Positions 45,109 through 53,286 of a DNA stretch of 64,000 nucleotides are shown in pieces. A program made the position numbers and the translations under genes. The DNA is from Acidobacteriota bacterium (GTDB lineage: Bacteria; Acidobacteriota; Terriglobia; Terriglobales; Acidobacteriaceae): positions 62,001 through 126,000 of the forward strand of contig QIAN01000107.1 in NCBI GenBank assembly GCA_003225005.1, in the 5' to 3' direction. Position 1 is the first letter of the stretch. Each line of letters starts with the position of its first letter. Under the pieces are notes generated by a model that saw nothing but the letters and a program-made list of their open reading frames with translations, did not search any database and had not been told where the DNA came from.

Positions 45109-46101
45109 TTACGGCGCAAACACTTCCCTCGCAGCAATCACCGTGTCGCAGTGGATCGTCACCGTGTCATCCACATTGCGGGCGTAGCCGCCGGCGAAGG
45201 TGACCATCACGGGAATGGCTCGAGCTCTCGCCACGCGAAATACTAACTCGTCGCGCTTCTTCAATCCTTCAATCGTTAGAGCCAGGCCACCCAGTTGATC
45301 TTCACGGTACGCATCGGCGCCCGCGATGTAGCACAGCAGATCGGGCTCGAACTGGCGCAGTCCGGAGCTGAGTGCGTTGTCGAGCCAACCCAGATAGTCG
45401 TCGTCTCCGACACCGTCCGGCAGGTCTACGTCGATGGAAGAGGGCGGCTTCCACGTGGGGTAGTTGTTGTGCTGATGCAGCGAAATCGTGAAGACGTCGC
45501 CCGCGTCTGCTCCATGCATCTTAGCCGGCCGCGCTTGAGCTCGTGTGGACGTGGAAGCCGACGGCAACGGCTCACTAGCCGTCCGCGTGGGGGCAAAGAT
45601 TGCCGCGGTGCCGTTGCCGTGATGAACGTCGCAATCGACAGTCATGGCGGTGTGAATCTTGTGGTCGCGCTGCATACGACGGATGGCGACGGCAACATCG
45701 TTGATCATGCAGAATCCCTCGCCATGGTCGGGAAAAGCATGGTGGAAGCCGCCGCCAATGTTAATGGCGATGCGATCGGTCAAAGCCTGGCGCGCGGACA
45801 GAATCGATCCGCCTGCCGCCAGCCAGAATGCCTGGACGAGTTCGGGGGAAAAAGGAACTTCGAGTTGCATCTCTTCCTGCGGGCTGAGCGTGCCGGTCTT
45901 CAGCTTGCGAACATACTCCGGGGCGTGGACCAGCAGGATGTCCTGATCGGAAGCTGGTTGAGGAGGGAGGAAGTCTTCGGCACTGGCGACAGCCGTTTGC
46001 AGCAGGCGGTCGTGGACTCGGCGATATTTCTCCGCAGGGAAGACGTGTGCGCCGATGGGAAGGTAATAATTGTCGCTGTAAATGAGTTTGAAGGGAAGCA
46101 T
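45109..46101 (-). CDS. Histone deacetylase family protein (AcuC/acetylpolyamine amidohydrolase-like)
   Basis: From the ATG used the protein is 330 residues. The zinc site is complete: NIGGGFHHAFPDHGEGFCMIND, VDCDVHHGNGTAAIF, and YIAGADAYREDQLGGLALT, with a final TFAGGYARNVDDTV. Bacterial members deacetylate acetyl-lysine proteins, acetylpolyamines or acetoin-pathway substrates. Between HHGNGTAAIFA and VFTISLHQ, where the family has a few residues such as GDPS, there is a Ser/Thr/Ala-rich insert of about 28 residues (DNA 45496-45591) that resembles translated spacer repeat. The frame is open 63 codons further upstream without family resemblance. Confidence 0.87.
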   Translation of the reverse strand: MLPFKLIYSDNYYLPIGAHVFPAEKYRRVHDRLLQTAVASAEDFLPPQPASDQDILLVHAPEYVRKLKTGTLSPQEEMQLEVPFSPELVQAFWLAAGGSILSARQALTDRIAINIGGGFHHAFPDHGEGFCMINDVAVAIRRMQRDHKIHTAMTVDCDVHHGNGTAAIFAPTRTASEPLPSASTSTRAQARPAKMHGADAGDVFTISLHQHNNYPTWKPPSSIDVDLPDGVGDDDYLGWLDNALSSGLRQFEPDLLCYIAGADAYREDQLGGLALTIEGLKKRDELVFRVARARAIPVMVTFAGGYARNVDDTVTIHCDTVIAAREVFAP

Positions 46102-46309
46102 GCCAGTACGCTTCCATGATACTGCGGCGTCATGCTGCAATGGCCTGGACGGGAAGTTTCTGGCCAAAGCACGACCCAGCAAGCATGGCAGAGAGAATGC
46201 CTTTCGCGGTTTACGGGCAATAGGCAAGTAAGGGGTTCTTCGACTGCGTGTAGCTTCACGCACGACAACTTCGCTCCGGATGCAGCGCAAGACATGCGAC
46301 GGAGGATGG

Positions 46310-46711
46310 CTATCGCTTCTTGGATGAATTCAGGGTCGGCGCGGCCATGGGTCTTCTCACCGGCACAATTGCTCCTTTTGACGGATCGGCCGCGGCGCTG
46401 GCTCTGGTGAGCACTTCTTCCTGAATGTATTGCACGAATTCCTGGATCTGGCGCTGCATTTCTTCCATGCGCTCGCGCATTTGCAGGATGATCGCCATAC
46501 CGCTGATGTTCACGCCCAGATCGCGGGCCAGCGAGAGAATGAATTCCAGCCGTTGCAAATCTTCGTCAGTGTAGAGGCGGGTGTTGCCCTCGGTGCGGGA
46601 AGGCTTGAGCAGGCCCTCGCGTTCGTACAGGCGCAGGGTCTGGGGATGGATTCCATACATCTCGGCGACAGCCGAGATCATGTATGCGCCTTTGGACTTC
46701 CGTTTCGTCAT
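46310..46711 (-). CDS. hspR: HspR-type MerR-family heat-shock repressor
   Basis: The 133-residue protein has a MerR winged helix (ISAVAEMYGIHPQTLRLYEREGL, then TRLYTDEDLQRLEFI) followed by RDLGVNISGMAIILQMRERMEEMQ, the coiled-coil wording typical of HspR. HspR represses dnaK operons by binding HAIR inverted repeats and uses DnaK as a co-repressor. A HAIR-like site lies in the dnaK promoter at 55305-55325 in this window. Translation from the M of MTKRKSKGAY gives the usual length; the frame is open 16 codons further up. It is not in the dnaK operon here, unlike in actinobacteria. Confidence 0.85.
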   Translation of the reverse strand: MTKRKSKGAYMISAVAEMYGIHPQTLRLYEREGLLKPSRTEGNTRLYTDEDLQRLEFILSLARDLGVNISGMAIILQMRERMEEMQRQIQEFVQYIQEEVLTRASAAADPSKGAIVPVRRPMAAPTLNSSKKR

Positions 46712-46801
46712 CGGACCAGATCCTACGATCACCAATTTACAACAAAACAAAGCGGCCACGGATCGTCATGGATTCGCCCGGATCAAAAAACAAATCCGTG
46801 T

Positions 46802-47083
46802 TCATGTGCCAATTCGTGGTCGAGGGTTACTCACTTTCACGTATCCGCCTGTTGGATCTCGGAGATATGGCGATTGCCGAAATCCAGAGAGATTCGAAAA
46901 TATGACTGATACGAGATACAAGACACCGATTGCGCCTACCCAGTAAGCGGAACGGTAATTTATCGGCACCCTCAAGAGCGCCCTCCGGCCCCAAAAGAGG
47001 AGATTGTAGAAACCTATATTTGGTAACGGGCTTGGAGTCAGCAATCGTAAGGACACGAATCCGACCAAAACGCCGCCTATCAT
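46802..47083 (-). CDS. Possible small membrane protein
   Basis: I do not recognise it. From the first ATG after the permease overlap the frame gives 93 residues with two hydrophobic segments, MIGGVLVGFVSLRLLT and AYWVGAIGVLYLVSVIFS, separated by a basic loop (WGRRALLRVPINYR). The frame stays open upstream to 47230, overlapping the permease gene end. No ribosome-binding site stands out, so this may be chance. Confidence 0.3.
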   Translation of the reverse strand: MIGGVLVGFVSLRLLTPSPLPNIGFYNLLFWGRRALLRVPINYRSAYWVGAIGVLYLVSVIFSNLSGFRQSPYLRDPTGGYVKVSNPRPRIGT

Positions 47084-47190
47084 AGCCGTAGGAGCGTGGA
47101 GGAACAGCCCCAGGATCTCTTCCCGATCGATCCGGCTGTAGCTGCGCCCGCACTCATTCTTTCCCGTTGGGACCTGGTGGAGCGGAATCT

Positions 47191-48621
47191 TTACGCCGCG
47201 GGTTCCGGCTTCTGTTCCGCCGGAGCCCATCCGGCTGGCTTCAGTGCATGGTTAATGAGGTACGCCACCACGCCCGCCGCGATGAGGATCATAGCGAAGG
47301 CAAACGAACTCATATTCCACACTTGCTCATGTTCACTTCGGACAATAGAAAATCCCAGCAGCAACATTGGTGGAATGCCGACTGCAATTGCCCCAAACAA
47401 GCCGCCTGGAACTCGGAACGGACGCGGAAGATTAGGCTCGCTGAAGCGCAAGACAGCTAGGGCGGCAAATTCCAGCATGAGGCTGAAGCCGTAAAGAAGG
47501 ATGTCGAGCGTCACCAGTCGGGCAAAACCCAGGCCGAGGCACAGCGCCCACCCGATGGCGCAGGCTACAATGGCGACCCACGGCGCCCGTGAGCGGCGCT
47601 GCAGCTTCCCGAAGATGCTGGGCAGCATTCCGTCCTGGGCCATCGCCAGCGGCAAGCGGGAGTAGCTCATGACGAGGGCATTGAACATGCCGAAAGCGCT
47701 GATCATGCCACCGAGGACCACGCCAATCTGCAGCAGCGGGCCGCCTAACAAACCCGCGATATCAGCCCATGAGCCTGTTTCCCAGGCGGTCGGAGCCAGA
47801 CCGGTCATCCACATGGCCGCGACGGGTAGAACGTAACTGAGGGCCACGATCACTACTGCCGCCAGCATGGCGCGGGGATAGGTGCGCTGCGGGCGTTCGA
47901 CCTCGGTGGCGATGGTCGAGGCGTTGTCCCAGCCCATGTAGTTCCACATGCAGATGAGCAGGCCGCCAAGAATGTCCACGGTGGAGGTAGTTGGCTTGGT
48001 GACAGCATTGGCAAGCGCGCCAAGCTTAAACGGCGCGAGCACCACGATTGCCACAAACGGCGCCGACAAGGCAAAGAAAAGCCACAGCGAAGTGGTCGAC
48101 ACCACTTTCACCCCGGCCATATTAAGGATGGCGCAGGCAATTACCACCGCCAGCCCAACCATCCAGCCGCGATATCCTTGCTGGAACCAGGGGAACATGC
48201 GGGTGAGGTAGGCCACGAACAGCGTGGGATAAATCGCCATGTCGAAAATGGAGGCGACCAGTGAGAGCCAGGCTTCCTGAAATCCCCAGAAATTGCCGAG
48301 AGCACGGCGTACCCAGGCGTAGTAGCCGCCTTCATGGGGTAGCGCACTCGATAGCTCGCCGATCATGAAGGCTGTGGGCAGACTCCAGAGCAGAGGCGTG
48401 AGAAGCAGAATCAGGATGGCGCGTCCGTAGCCGGCGCCGTGCACGATCTCTTCCGTGCCATAAGTTCCGCCCGAGACCATAAAGAACGTGGCGGCGACCA
48501 GTGGCCACAAGGTGAGGCGAACGAATTTTTTCCGGTTGGGGACGACGAGAGGTTGGGGATTTCCATGGCGCGGAGTGCTAGCTGTTGCCAATTTCGATGT
48601 GTTCCTCCTCAAGCGACTCAC
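47191..48621 (-). CDS. APC-family amino acid/amine permease
   Basis: The 476-residue protein has about 12 hydrophobic helices of the amino acid-polyamine-organocation superfamily. Marker segments are VAATFFMVSGGTYGTEEIV (helix 1 with the broken-helix Gly-rich motif), IGELSSALPHEGGYYAWVRRALG, and NYMGWDNASTIATEVERPQRTYPRAM. These fit the LAT/PotE-like branch that takes up or exchanges amino acids or polyamines. The first 30 residues are basic and of low complexity, so the start could be at an internal Met. Substrate is not known. Confidence 0.85.
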   Translation of the reverse strand: MSRLRRNTSKLATASTPRHGNPQPLVVPNRKKFVRLTLWPLVAATFFMVSGGTYGTEEIVHGAGYGRAILILLLTPLLWSLPTAFMIGELSSALPHEGGYYAWVRRALGNFWGFQEAWLSLVASIFDMAIYPTLFVAYLTRMFPWFQQGYRGWMVGLAVVIACAILNMAGVKVVSTTSLWLFFALSAPFVAIVVLAPFKLGALANAVTKPTTSTVDILGGLLICMWNYMGWDNASTIATEVERPQRTYPRAMLAAVVIVALSYVLPVAAMWMTGLAPTAWETGSWADIAGLLGGPLLQIGVVLGGMISAFGMFNALVMSYSRLPLAMAQDGMLPSIFGKLQRRSRAPWVAIVACAIGWALCLGLGFARLVTLDILLYGFSLMLEFAALAVLRFSEPNLPRPFRVPGGLFGAIAVGIPPMLLLGFSIVRSEHEQVWNMSSFAFAMILIAAGVVAYLINHALKPAGWAPAEQKPEPAA

Positions 48622-48975
48622 TCTCAGCTACTCCGCAGCGGGCTGGTTCCTGCTCGAGCTTTCCGGTTTTCGTTAGATTCCGGAAATCACGCTGGAGTTA
48701 GTTCGCACGTTAGAGATTACGAGAAAATTTCGGCGATGCAAGAGAAATGTTAGAAATTTTTGTCAGGCAGGCGGGGGTCCGGAGGTAATGGAAGGACCTT
48801 CCTGCAAAGACCTGGAGGCTGCACTGGTGTTTTAGGTTCGGCGCGGAACACTGTGAACAATTCTCGATTTTCGACGGTGGCCGGCCAGGACCTCCGCTCC
48901 AGGCATGTAACCTCATGTAGAGACTGAAGTTCTCGGGGGGATCAACTTACGCAAATTCCCCAGCGCACTATAGGA

Positions 48976-49005
48976 TTGACATGTGAGCGTTTCTGTGTGT
49001 ATTAT
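48976..49005 (+). promoter_or_regulatory. Strong sigma-70-type promoter of the insertion sequence
   Basis: TTGACA (48976-48981) and TATTAT (49000-49005) are separated by 18 bases. The GTG start of the next gene is 10 bases after the -10 box, where transcription would begin, so the message would be nearly leaderless. Confidence 0.65.
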
Positions 49006-49014
49006 AACACGCAG

Positions 49015-49383
49015 GTGAAATGGTACGACGCCAAAAGTGATGCCGCCGCTCGCTTGCGTCAGCGCAAGCACGCCGTGCTACGCCGCTTCCAGATCCCTCC
49101 CGATGCTCTGCCCGGTTCGCTTGCCCTCACGCATCGCCGCTGCGGAACCCCCACCTGCCGCTGCGCCAAAGGCGAGGGACATCCCCTCTGGTCGCTAACC
49201 TTCATGGTCGACGGTAAAAAACGCGTGGAGCGCATCCCCGACGAGTGGGTGGAGCAGATCCGCCCTCTGGTCGAGCAGGGACGCGAGTTCAAAGACGCGG
49301 TGGCCGAGGTCTTCGCCGCTAACGCCCAACTGCTGGCGCTGTGGCGCCGGCAATCCACCCCCAAGAGGCCCAGGAAGCGGTGA
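49015..49383 (+). CDS. DUF6788-like protein of the insertion sequence
   Basis: From the GTG start the protein is 122 residues and strongly basic: KSDAAARLRQRKHAVLRRF, then GSLALTHRRCGTPTCRCAKGEGHPLW with three close cysteines, then MVDGKKRVERIPDEWVEQIRPLVEQG. This wording fits DUF6788, a small accessory protein found next to certain transposases; the CGxPxCRCxxGEGH segment may bind zinc or nucleic acid. Its role in transposition is unknown. A TTG further upstream at 48976 is really the -35 box. Confidence 0.7.
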   Translation: MKWYDAKSDAAARLRQRKHAVLRRFQIPPDALPGSLALTHRRCGTPTCRCAKGEGHPLWSLTFMVDGKKRVERIPDEWVEQIRPLVEQGREFKDAVAEVFAANAQLLALWRRQSTPKRPRKR

Positions 49384-49417
49384 ACCGTCCCCCTCTAGAC
49401 CTCCAGCACAGCTGATC

Positions 49418-50892
49418 ATGGGCCTGACGATAAGCGATTCCGGCCCGAAATTTTCCAACCGGGTTGGGGCGCTTGCGTTTCCGCCAGCCATAGCGCGCAA
49501 CGCTGCCTGCCATTGCGGCAGCGGCAGCAAGTACAAACGGTGCTGTTACGAGCAGGACGATGTCATTCGCCGGCAACTGCGCTTGCCTACCTTACCGCCA
49601 TGGATCCTCAGCTCACGCGGTAAGCTTCACCAGTTCGAGAAATATGCCTGCCACGTCTTTGTCTTGCCGGCGTTGTTAGCGAGTTTGAACGACACGCGTC
49701 GCGCCCCGGAAATCTCCACCTTCGACGTGGTCAACAGCCTTCTACACTCTGCCCTGTTGCGCATCCCCAGCCTCAACGCTTTGGAAGGCGATCTGAAGGA
49801 AAGCGACTTCCAGAAGTTGATCGGCCGAACTCCCACTCCCGACGCGAAAGCCTTCAGTGCCGACGTGGTGGCAAACGTATTAGACAAGTTGCAACTGGGC
49901 GACGTGCGCCGCGCGCTCGCACAGGTCATCGCGAAGGCTGAGCGCAACAAAGCTTTCCGCGAAGGTTCCTACGGTGCCTTGCGCTGCGTGGCCATCGATG
50001 GCTGGGAGCCCTTCGCGTCCTACGATCGCCACTGCCCGCAGTGTTTGGTGCGCCATCTCAAAGTCAAGCGCGCCGGGGGTGAGGTCGAAGAGGTGAAGCA
50101 GTACTATCATCGCTATGTCGTCGCCATGCTTCTCGGGCCTGTGCTAGACGTTGTCTTGGCCATCGAGCCACTGCTCAATGAGAAGGCTCACAGCGATACC
50201 GACGGCGAACACGCTGGCCACCAGGGTGAACTCACGGCCGCGCGGCGTCTCCTGGATTCTCTGTACCAGACGTCGACGCTCTCTACGCCAACGGGCCCTG
50301 GATGGCTCAACTCGATGCTTACGGCTATGGCGGCTTCATCGTCCTCAAGAAAGAAAACAACGAGCCGCTCAAGGAAGCGCTTGCCTTATGGCAGGGCCAG
50401 AAGTCGTGCGAACATTCCGACGATGCCGACAGCAAAGAGCACGTTGAGTTCTGGGATGCGGACGAGATCGATACGCTTCAGACCTACAAGGGACGAGTGC
50501 GTGTGATCCGGGCCGCCATCACCAAGCCCGACAAAGAACCGACGAGTTGGTGTTTTGCCATCATCGGTCAACCTGCGCGCAAGGTTTCACGCCGGACGGC
50601 GCTGAAGATCGTTCGTGCTCGCTGGCACCTCGAGGATACCGCCTTCAACCAGTGGGTCCAGCACTGGAACTTCGCCCACGTCTTCAGACACACGGCGAAT
50701 GCTTTGCTGGCCGTCCTGCTGCTTTGGACGCTGGCTTTCGATCTGCTGCAGCTGTTCATCTATCGCCGGCTGAAACGTCCGCGGCGGCCCAAAGATCCCA
50801 CCCACACCATCCGTCACCTCGTCGAAGTCATGCTGCGCGAGGTAGCCACCTTTGCCAGAGCCCATTCCTTGGACGGAACTGCTAGACAGTAG
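49418..50892 (+). pseudogene. Frameshifted DDE-type transposase with SEC-C motif
   Basis: The first frame (to about 50270) has the N-terminal SEC-C zinc motif CHCGSGSKYKRCC and IDGWEPFASYDRHC with the first catalytic Asp, and reaches ELTAARRLLDSLYQT. The frame then changes: VDALYANGPWM (second Asp) and GFIVLKKENNEP appear in the +2 frame near 50274, and the last catalytic Glu is in RWHLEDTAFNQWVQHW. About 8-10 residues normally between LYQT and VDALYA are missing, so a small deletion with a frame change inactivated it. The gene is otherwise complete. A programmed frameshift is unlikely because residues are lost. Confidence 0.7.
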
Positions 50893-51172
50893 CTGAGGCG
50901 GCGCCGGAGCCGAGCTTAAGTGGGCGGCACGGAGACACCGGCTCTGAACCAGCCCCGCATCTTTCCCCGCGAGGAGGCGGTCGACTCGTCCGACAACCGA
51001 TATCGAACCGGCCAACCTAACGCCTTCGTGTGCTCCGGTACCACTCCAACGGCATGCTCAGGTCTAAGCTGACACACGCTTGCTGTTAGAAGCGGAACTC
51101 CTGGGTGGCCGGCACCTTCCATTGCTGTGATCGCCCGGACGAGTTATCATGCCGTCCGGTTTTGGAGGGCAC

Positions 51173-51637
51173 ATGAAACCACCGTTTCTTGCTATTACTC
51201 TCACCCTGGCTGCGCTGCTCGCGGCGCAGCCGTCTCAGGCCCAAAATGCCTTTACCCCCGACCAGGTGAAATACGGTCCGGCGCCGCCGTTTTTGCCGGT
51301 AGGTGCGCAGCTTGCGGTCCTCGAAGGTGATCCGATGGCTTCATCGGGCGATTTCACCATTCGCCTCAAGATGCCGGACGGTTACAAGGTCGCGCCGCAC
51401 ACACATCCCAGCCGGGAGAACGTGACAGTGCTCTCGGGCACTCTCAAAGTGGGTATGGGAGATCAGTTTGACGCCGGCAAGATGATGAGCTTCGGGTCGG
51501 GCAGCTTCGCCTACCTGGATCCCAGCATGCACCACTACGCCATGGCGTCCGGTGCAACCGTAATCCAAATTCACGGAGCGTCGCCGGTGAAGTTCAACTA
51601 CGTCAATCCGGCGGACGACCCCAGCATGAAGAAATGA
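51173..51637 (+). CDS. Secreted cupin-domain protein
   Basis: The 154-residue protein starts at an ATG after GGAGGGC and has a signal peptide (MKPPFLAITLTLAALLAAQP). The rest is one cupin barrel: PHTHPSRENVTVLSGTLKVGMGD gives the first metal motif (H-x-H, then E) and DPSMHHYAMASG the second. Small secreted cupins may be metal-binding isomerases or dioxygenases. It lies just beyond the right end of the insertion sequence; no operon partner. Confidence 0.8.
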   Translation: MKPPFLAITLTLAALLAAQPSQAQNAFTPDQVKYGPAPPFLPVGAQLAVLEGDPMASSGDFTIRLKMPDGYKVAPHTHPSRENVTVLSGTLKVGMGDQFDAGKMMSFGSGSFAYLDPSMHHYAMASGATVIQIHGASPVKFNYVNPADDPSMKK

Positions 51638-51680
51638 GGAACCGGAGCGGGAGCTTGCTCAACCAAGGTCTCCGCCATGG

Positions 51681-51733
51681 GTGGGGAGGGACGAGCTCCC
51701 CGCCGCCGAAGGCCGAGCGGACTCAGTTCGGCA
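51681..51733 (+). repeat. Relative of the GTGGGGA...GGCCGAGC spacer repeat
   Basis: The stretch begins GTGGGGAGGGACGAGCTCCC and ends GCCGAAGGCCGAGCGGACTC, sharing the GTGGGGA start and GGCCGAGC end of the element at 11678 and 13789 but with a different middle. It lies between the cupin gene and the genes convergent to it. Confidence 0.35.
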
Positions 51734-51801
51734 AGTAATCACAAGGAGCCGGTTCGTCTTCCAGTCAAGCAATTTGGTAAAGGGTTGCCTTGTCGGAAGA
51801 A

Positions 51802-51963
51802 TCAGCGGCTGTTGCCGGCGCCCCATCTCCTGAAAAATGAATCAAGGGTGAAGTAAGCCCCAGCTGCGAGAATGGCGAGAAGGCCAACGACAGCAAGTGC
51901 GTTTCGACAATAGCGGTATAGTTTTCCATCCGTCAACCGATCCGTTACTAAACCTTCGTCCAC
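51802..51963 (-). CDS. Possible 53-residue single-pass membrane peptide overlapping the dnaJ 3' end
   Basis: A short frame starts at a GTG inside the last codons of dnaJ (GGAG just before it) and runs 53 codons. It has a polar N-terminus ([20 protein letters not shown]), one hydrophobic helix ([20 protein letters not shown]) and a basic tail (FFRRWGAG). A TTG nine codons later gives a 44-residue version. The neat N-polar, helix, basic-tail pattern and same-strand overlap suggest a real small gene in the dnaK-dnaJ operon. I know no family. Confidence 0.4.
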   Translation of the reverse strand: MDEGLVTDRLTDGKLYRYCRNALAVVGLLAILAAGAYFTLDSFFRRWGAGNSR

Positions 51964-53174
51964 AACTCCGCCCGCGGATCTTCGGGGTTTAGCGTTGCCA
52001 GTTCGCGCAGAAGTTCCTTGGTGCGCTCATCACGGGGCATTGGGATCTTGACCGTTATTTCAACGATCTCATCACCGCGTGTGCCCTCCTGGGTGGCCGA
52101 AGGCACGCCTTTTTCACGTAGCCGCAATTTTTGCCCGGGCTGGGTTCCCGGAGGAATCTTCAACAACGCGCGCCCATCAATGGTTGGAACCTCGATTTTT
52201 GCACCTAAGGCAGCTTCCGTCACCGTGACCGGCACGCTGAGGTGGATGTCGTCGCCTTCACGGCGAAAGATGGGGTGCTCGCCGGTGCGAATAATCACAA
52301 AGAGGTCGCCGGTGGGACCGCCGTGGGCTCCGGCGTTGCCTTTGCCGGGAATGCGAATGCGCTGGCCGTCGCGCGTGCCGGGTTTGATGCGTACTTCGAG
52401 CGGTTCCGTTCGCTCGACCGTGCCTTCCCCGTGGCAGGTAGGGCAGGTAGAGATGTTCTTGCCGGTTCCATGGCAGCGCGGACACTGCACGTTAAATTTC
52501 ATCCGCCCGCCGGTCTGCGTGACCTGCCCCGTTCCGTTGCATTGCGGGCACTTGCCGGGCTGTTCGAGAAATCCCTGGCCATGGCAATTTGAGCAGACAT
52601 CCTGGCGCGAGATGTTGATCCGCATCACGCCGCCGCGAATGGCCGTCCAGAAGGGCACGTTGACCTGGTACTCAAGGTCGGTACCGGGCTCGGGGCGCTC
52701 CTCGGCGGCTGCCGTCCCGCGTCCTCCGCCGAAGATGCCGGAGAAGATATCGCGGAAGCTGCCGCTTCCAGCAGCGCCGCGTCCCTCGCGACCCGCATTC
52801 TCGAACATGTCAGAGAAATCGAAACCGCCGAAATCGACATTGACGCCCTGGCCACGAGCATTCCCCTGTCCGCCGCTCTGAAACCCGCCCGCGCCGCCGC
52901 CGGCTCGGGCATAGGCCTCAGCCGTTGCCGGATCAATGTTGTCGGAATAGAAACCGACCTGATCGTAGATCTTGCGTTTCTTGGGATCGCTGAGAACTTC
53001 GTTGGCCTCGGAGAGCGCCTTGAATTTCTCCTCCGCAGCCTTGTCACCGGGGTTTACATCAGGATGGTACTTACGCGCCAGCTTGCGGAATGCCTTGCGG
53101 ATATCCTCCGCCGAGGCGGACTTCTTCACGCCGAGGGTTTCGTAGTAGTCCTTCTTGCTTGTGGTGGTCGCCAT
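51948..53174 (-). CDS. dnaJ: Chaperone protein DnaJ
   Basis: The 408-residue type I DnaJ recruits and stimulates DnaK. The J domain at 10-75 has HPD at 37-39. A Gly/Phe-rich linker follows (about 92-155). The zinc domain has four CxxCxGxG repeats starting at Cys194, 209, 231 and 244. The C-terminal substrate-binding domain then has [19 protein letters not shown] and [19 protein letters not shown]. It lies 110 bases after dnaK with two stem-loops between them. Length is slightly more than E. coli DnaJ because of the longer G/F linker. Confidence 0.96.
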   Translation of the reverse strand: MATTTSKKDYYETLGVKKSASAEDIRKAFRKLARKYHPDVNPGDKAAEEKFKALSEANEVLSDPKKRKIYDQVGFYSDNIDPATAEAYARAGGGAGGFQSGGQGNARGQGVNVDFGGFDFSDMFENAGREGRGAAGSGSFRDIFSGIFGGGRGTAAAEERPEPGTDLEYQVNVPFWTAIRGGVMRINISRQDVCSNCHGQGFLEQPGKCPQCNGTGQVTQTGGRMKFNVQCPRCHGTGKNISTCPTCHGEGTVERTEPLEVRIKPGTRDGQRIRIPGKGNAGAHGGPTGDLFVIIRTGEHPIFRREGDDIHLSVPVTVTEAALGAKIEVPTIDGRALLKIPPGTQPGQKLRLREKGVPSATQEGTRGDEIVEITVKIPMPRDERTKELLRELATLNPEDPRAELWTKV

Positions 53175-53219
53175 TCACGTTCGGCACTGCGTCTCAAACC
53201 CGCACGAAACAAACAGTAC

Positions 53220-53286
53220 GGCGCGGGCTCCAGTCCCGCGCCACTACAGTTCCAGCTGAAAGCTGTCGGCTGAGCGCTGACAGCTT
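53220..53286 (-). promoter_or_regulatory. Two stem-loops between dnaK and dnaJ
   Basis: The first is GGCGCGGG-CTCCAGT-CCCGCGCC (53220-53242, 8 perfect pairs, 7-base loop). The second pairs AAGCTGTC (53260-53267) with GACAGCTT (53279-53286) and overlaps the dnaK stop codon. Neither is followed by a T run on the minus strand, so they are more likely to stabilise the dnaK part of the message or reduce dnaJ expression than to end transcription fully. Confidence 0.5.

Larger units (their letters stand above)
48876..51116 (+). mobile_element. Insertion sequence with DUF6788-like gene and SEC-C/DDE transposase
   Basis: The element holds a small DUF6788-like gene and a transposase gene in one direction. 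Imperfect terminal inverted repeats can be aligned: GGTGGCCGGCC..AGGACCTCCGCT at 48876-48898 and, in reverse complement, GGTGCCGGCCACCCAGGAGTTCCGCT at 51091-51116. I could not identify a target-site duplication. The two-gene layout is like ISNCY-type elements carrying a DUF6788 partner; that family assignment is from memory and unverified. The transposase is frameshifted, so the element is probably inactive. Confidence 0.6.
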
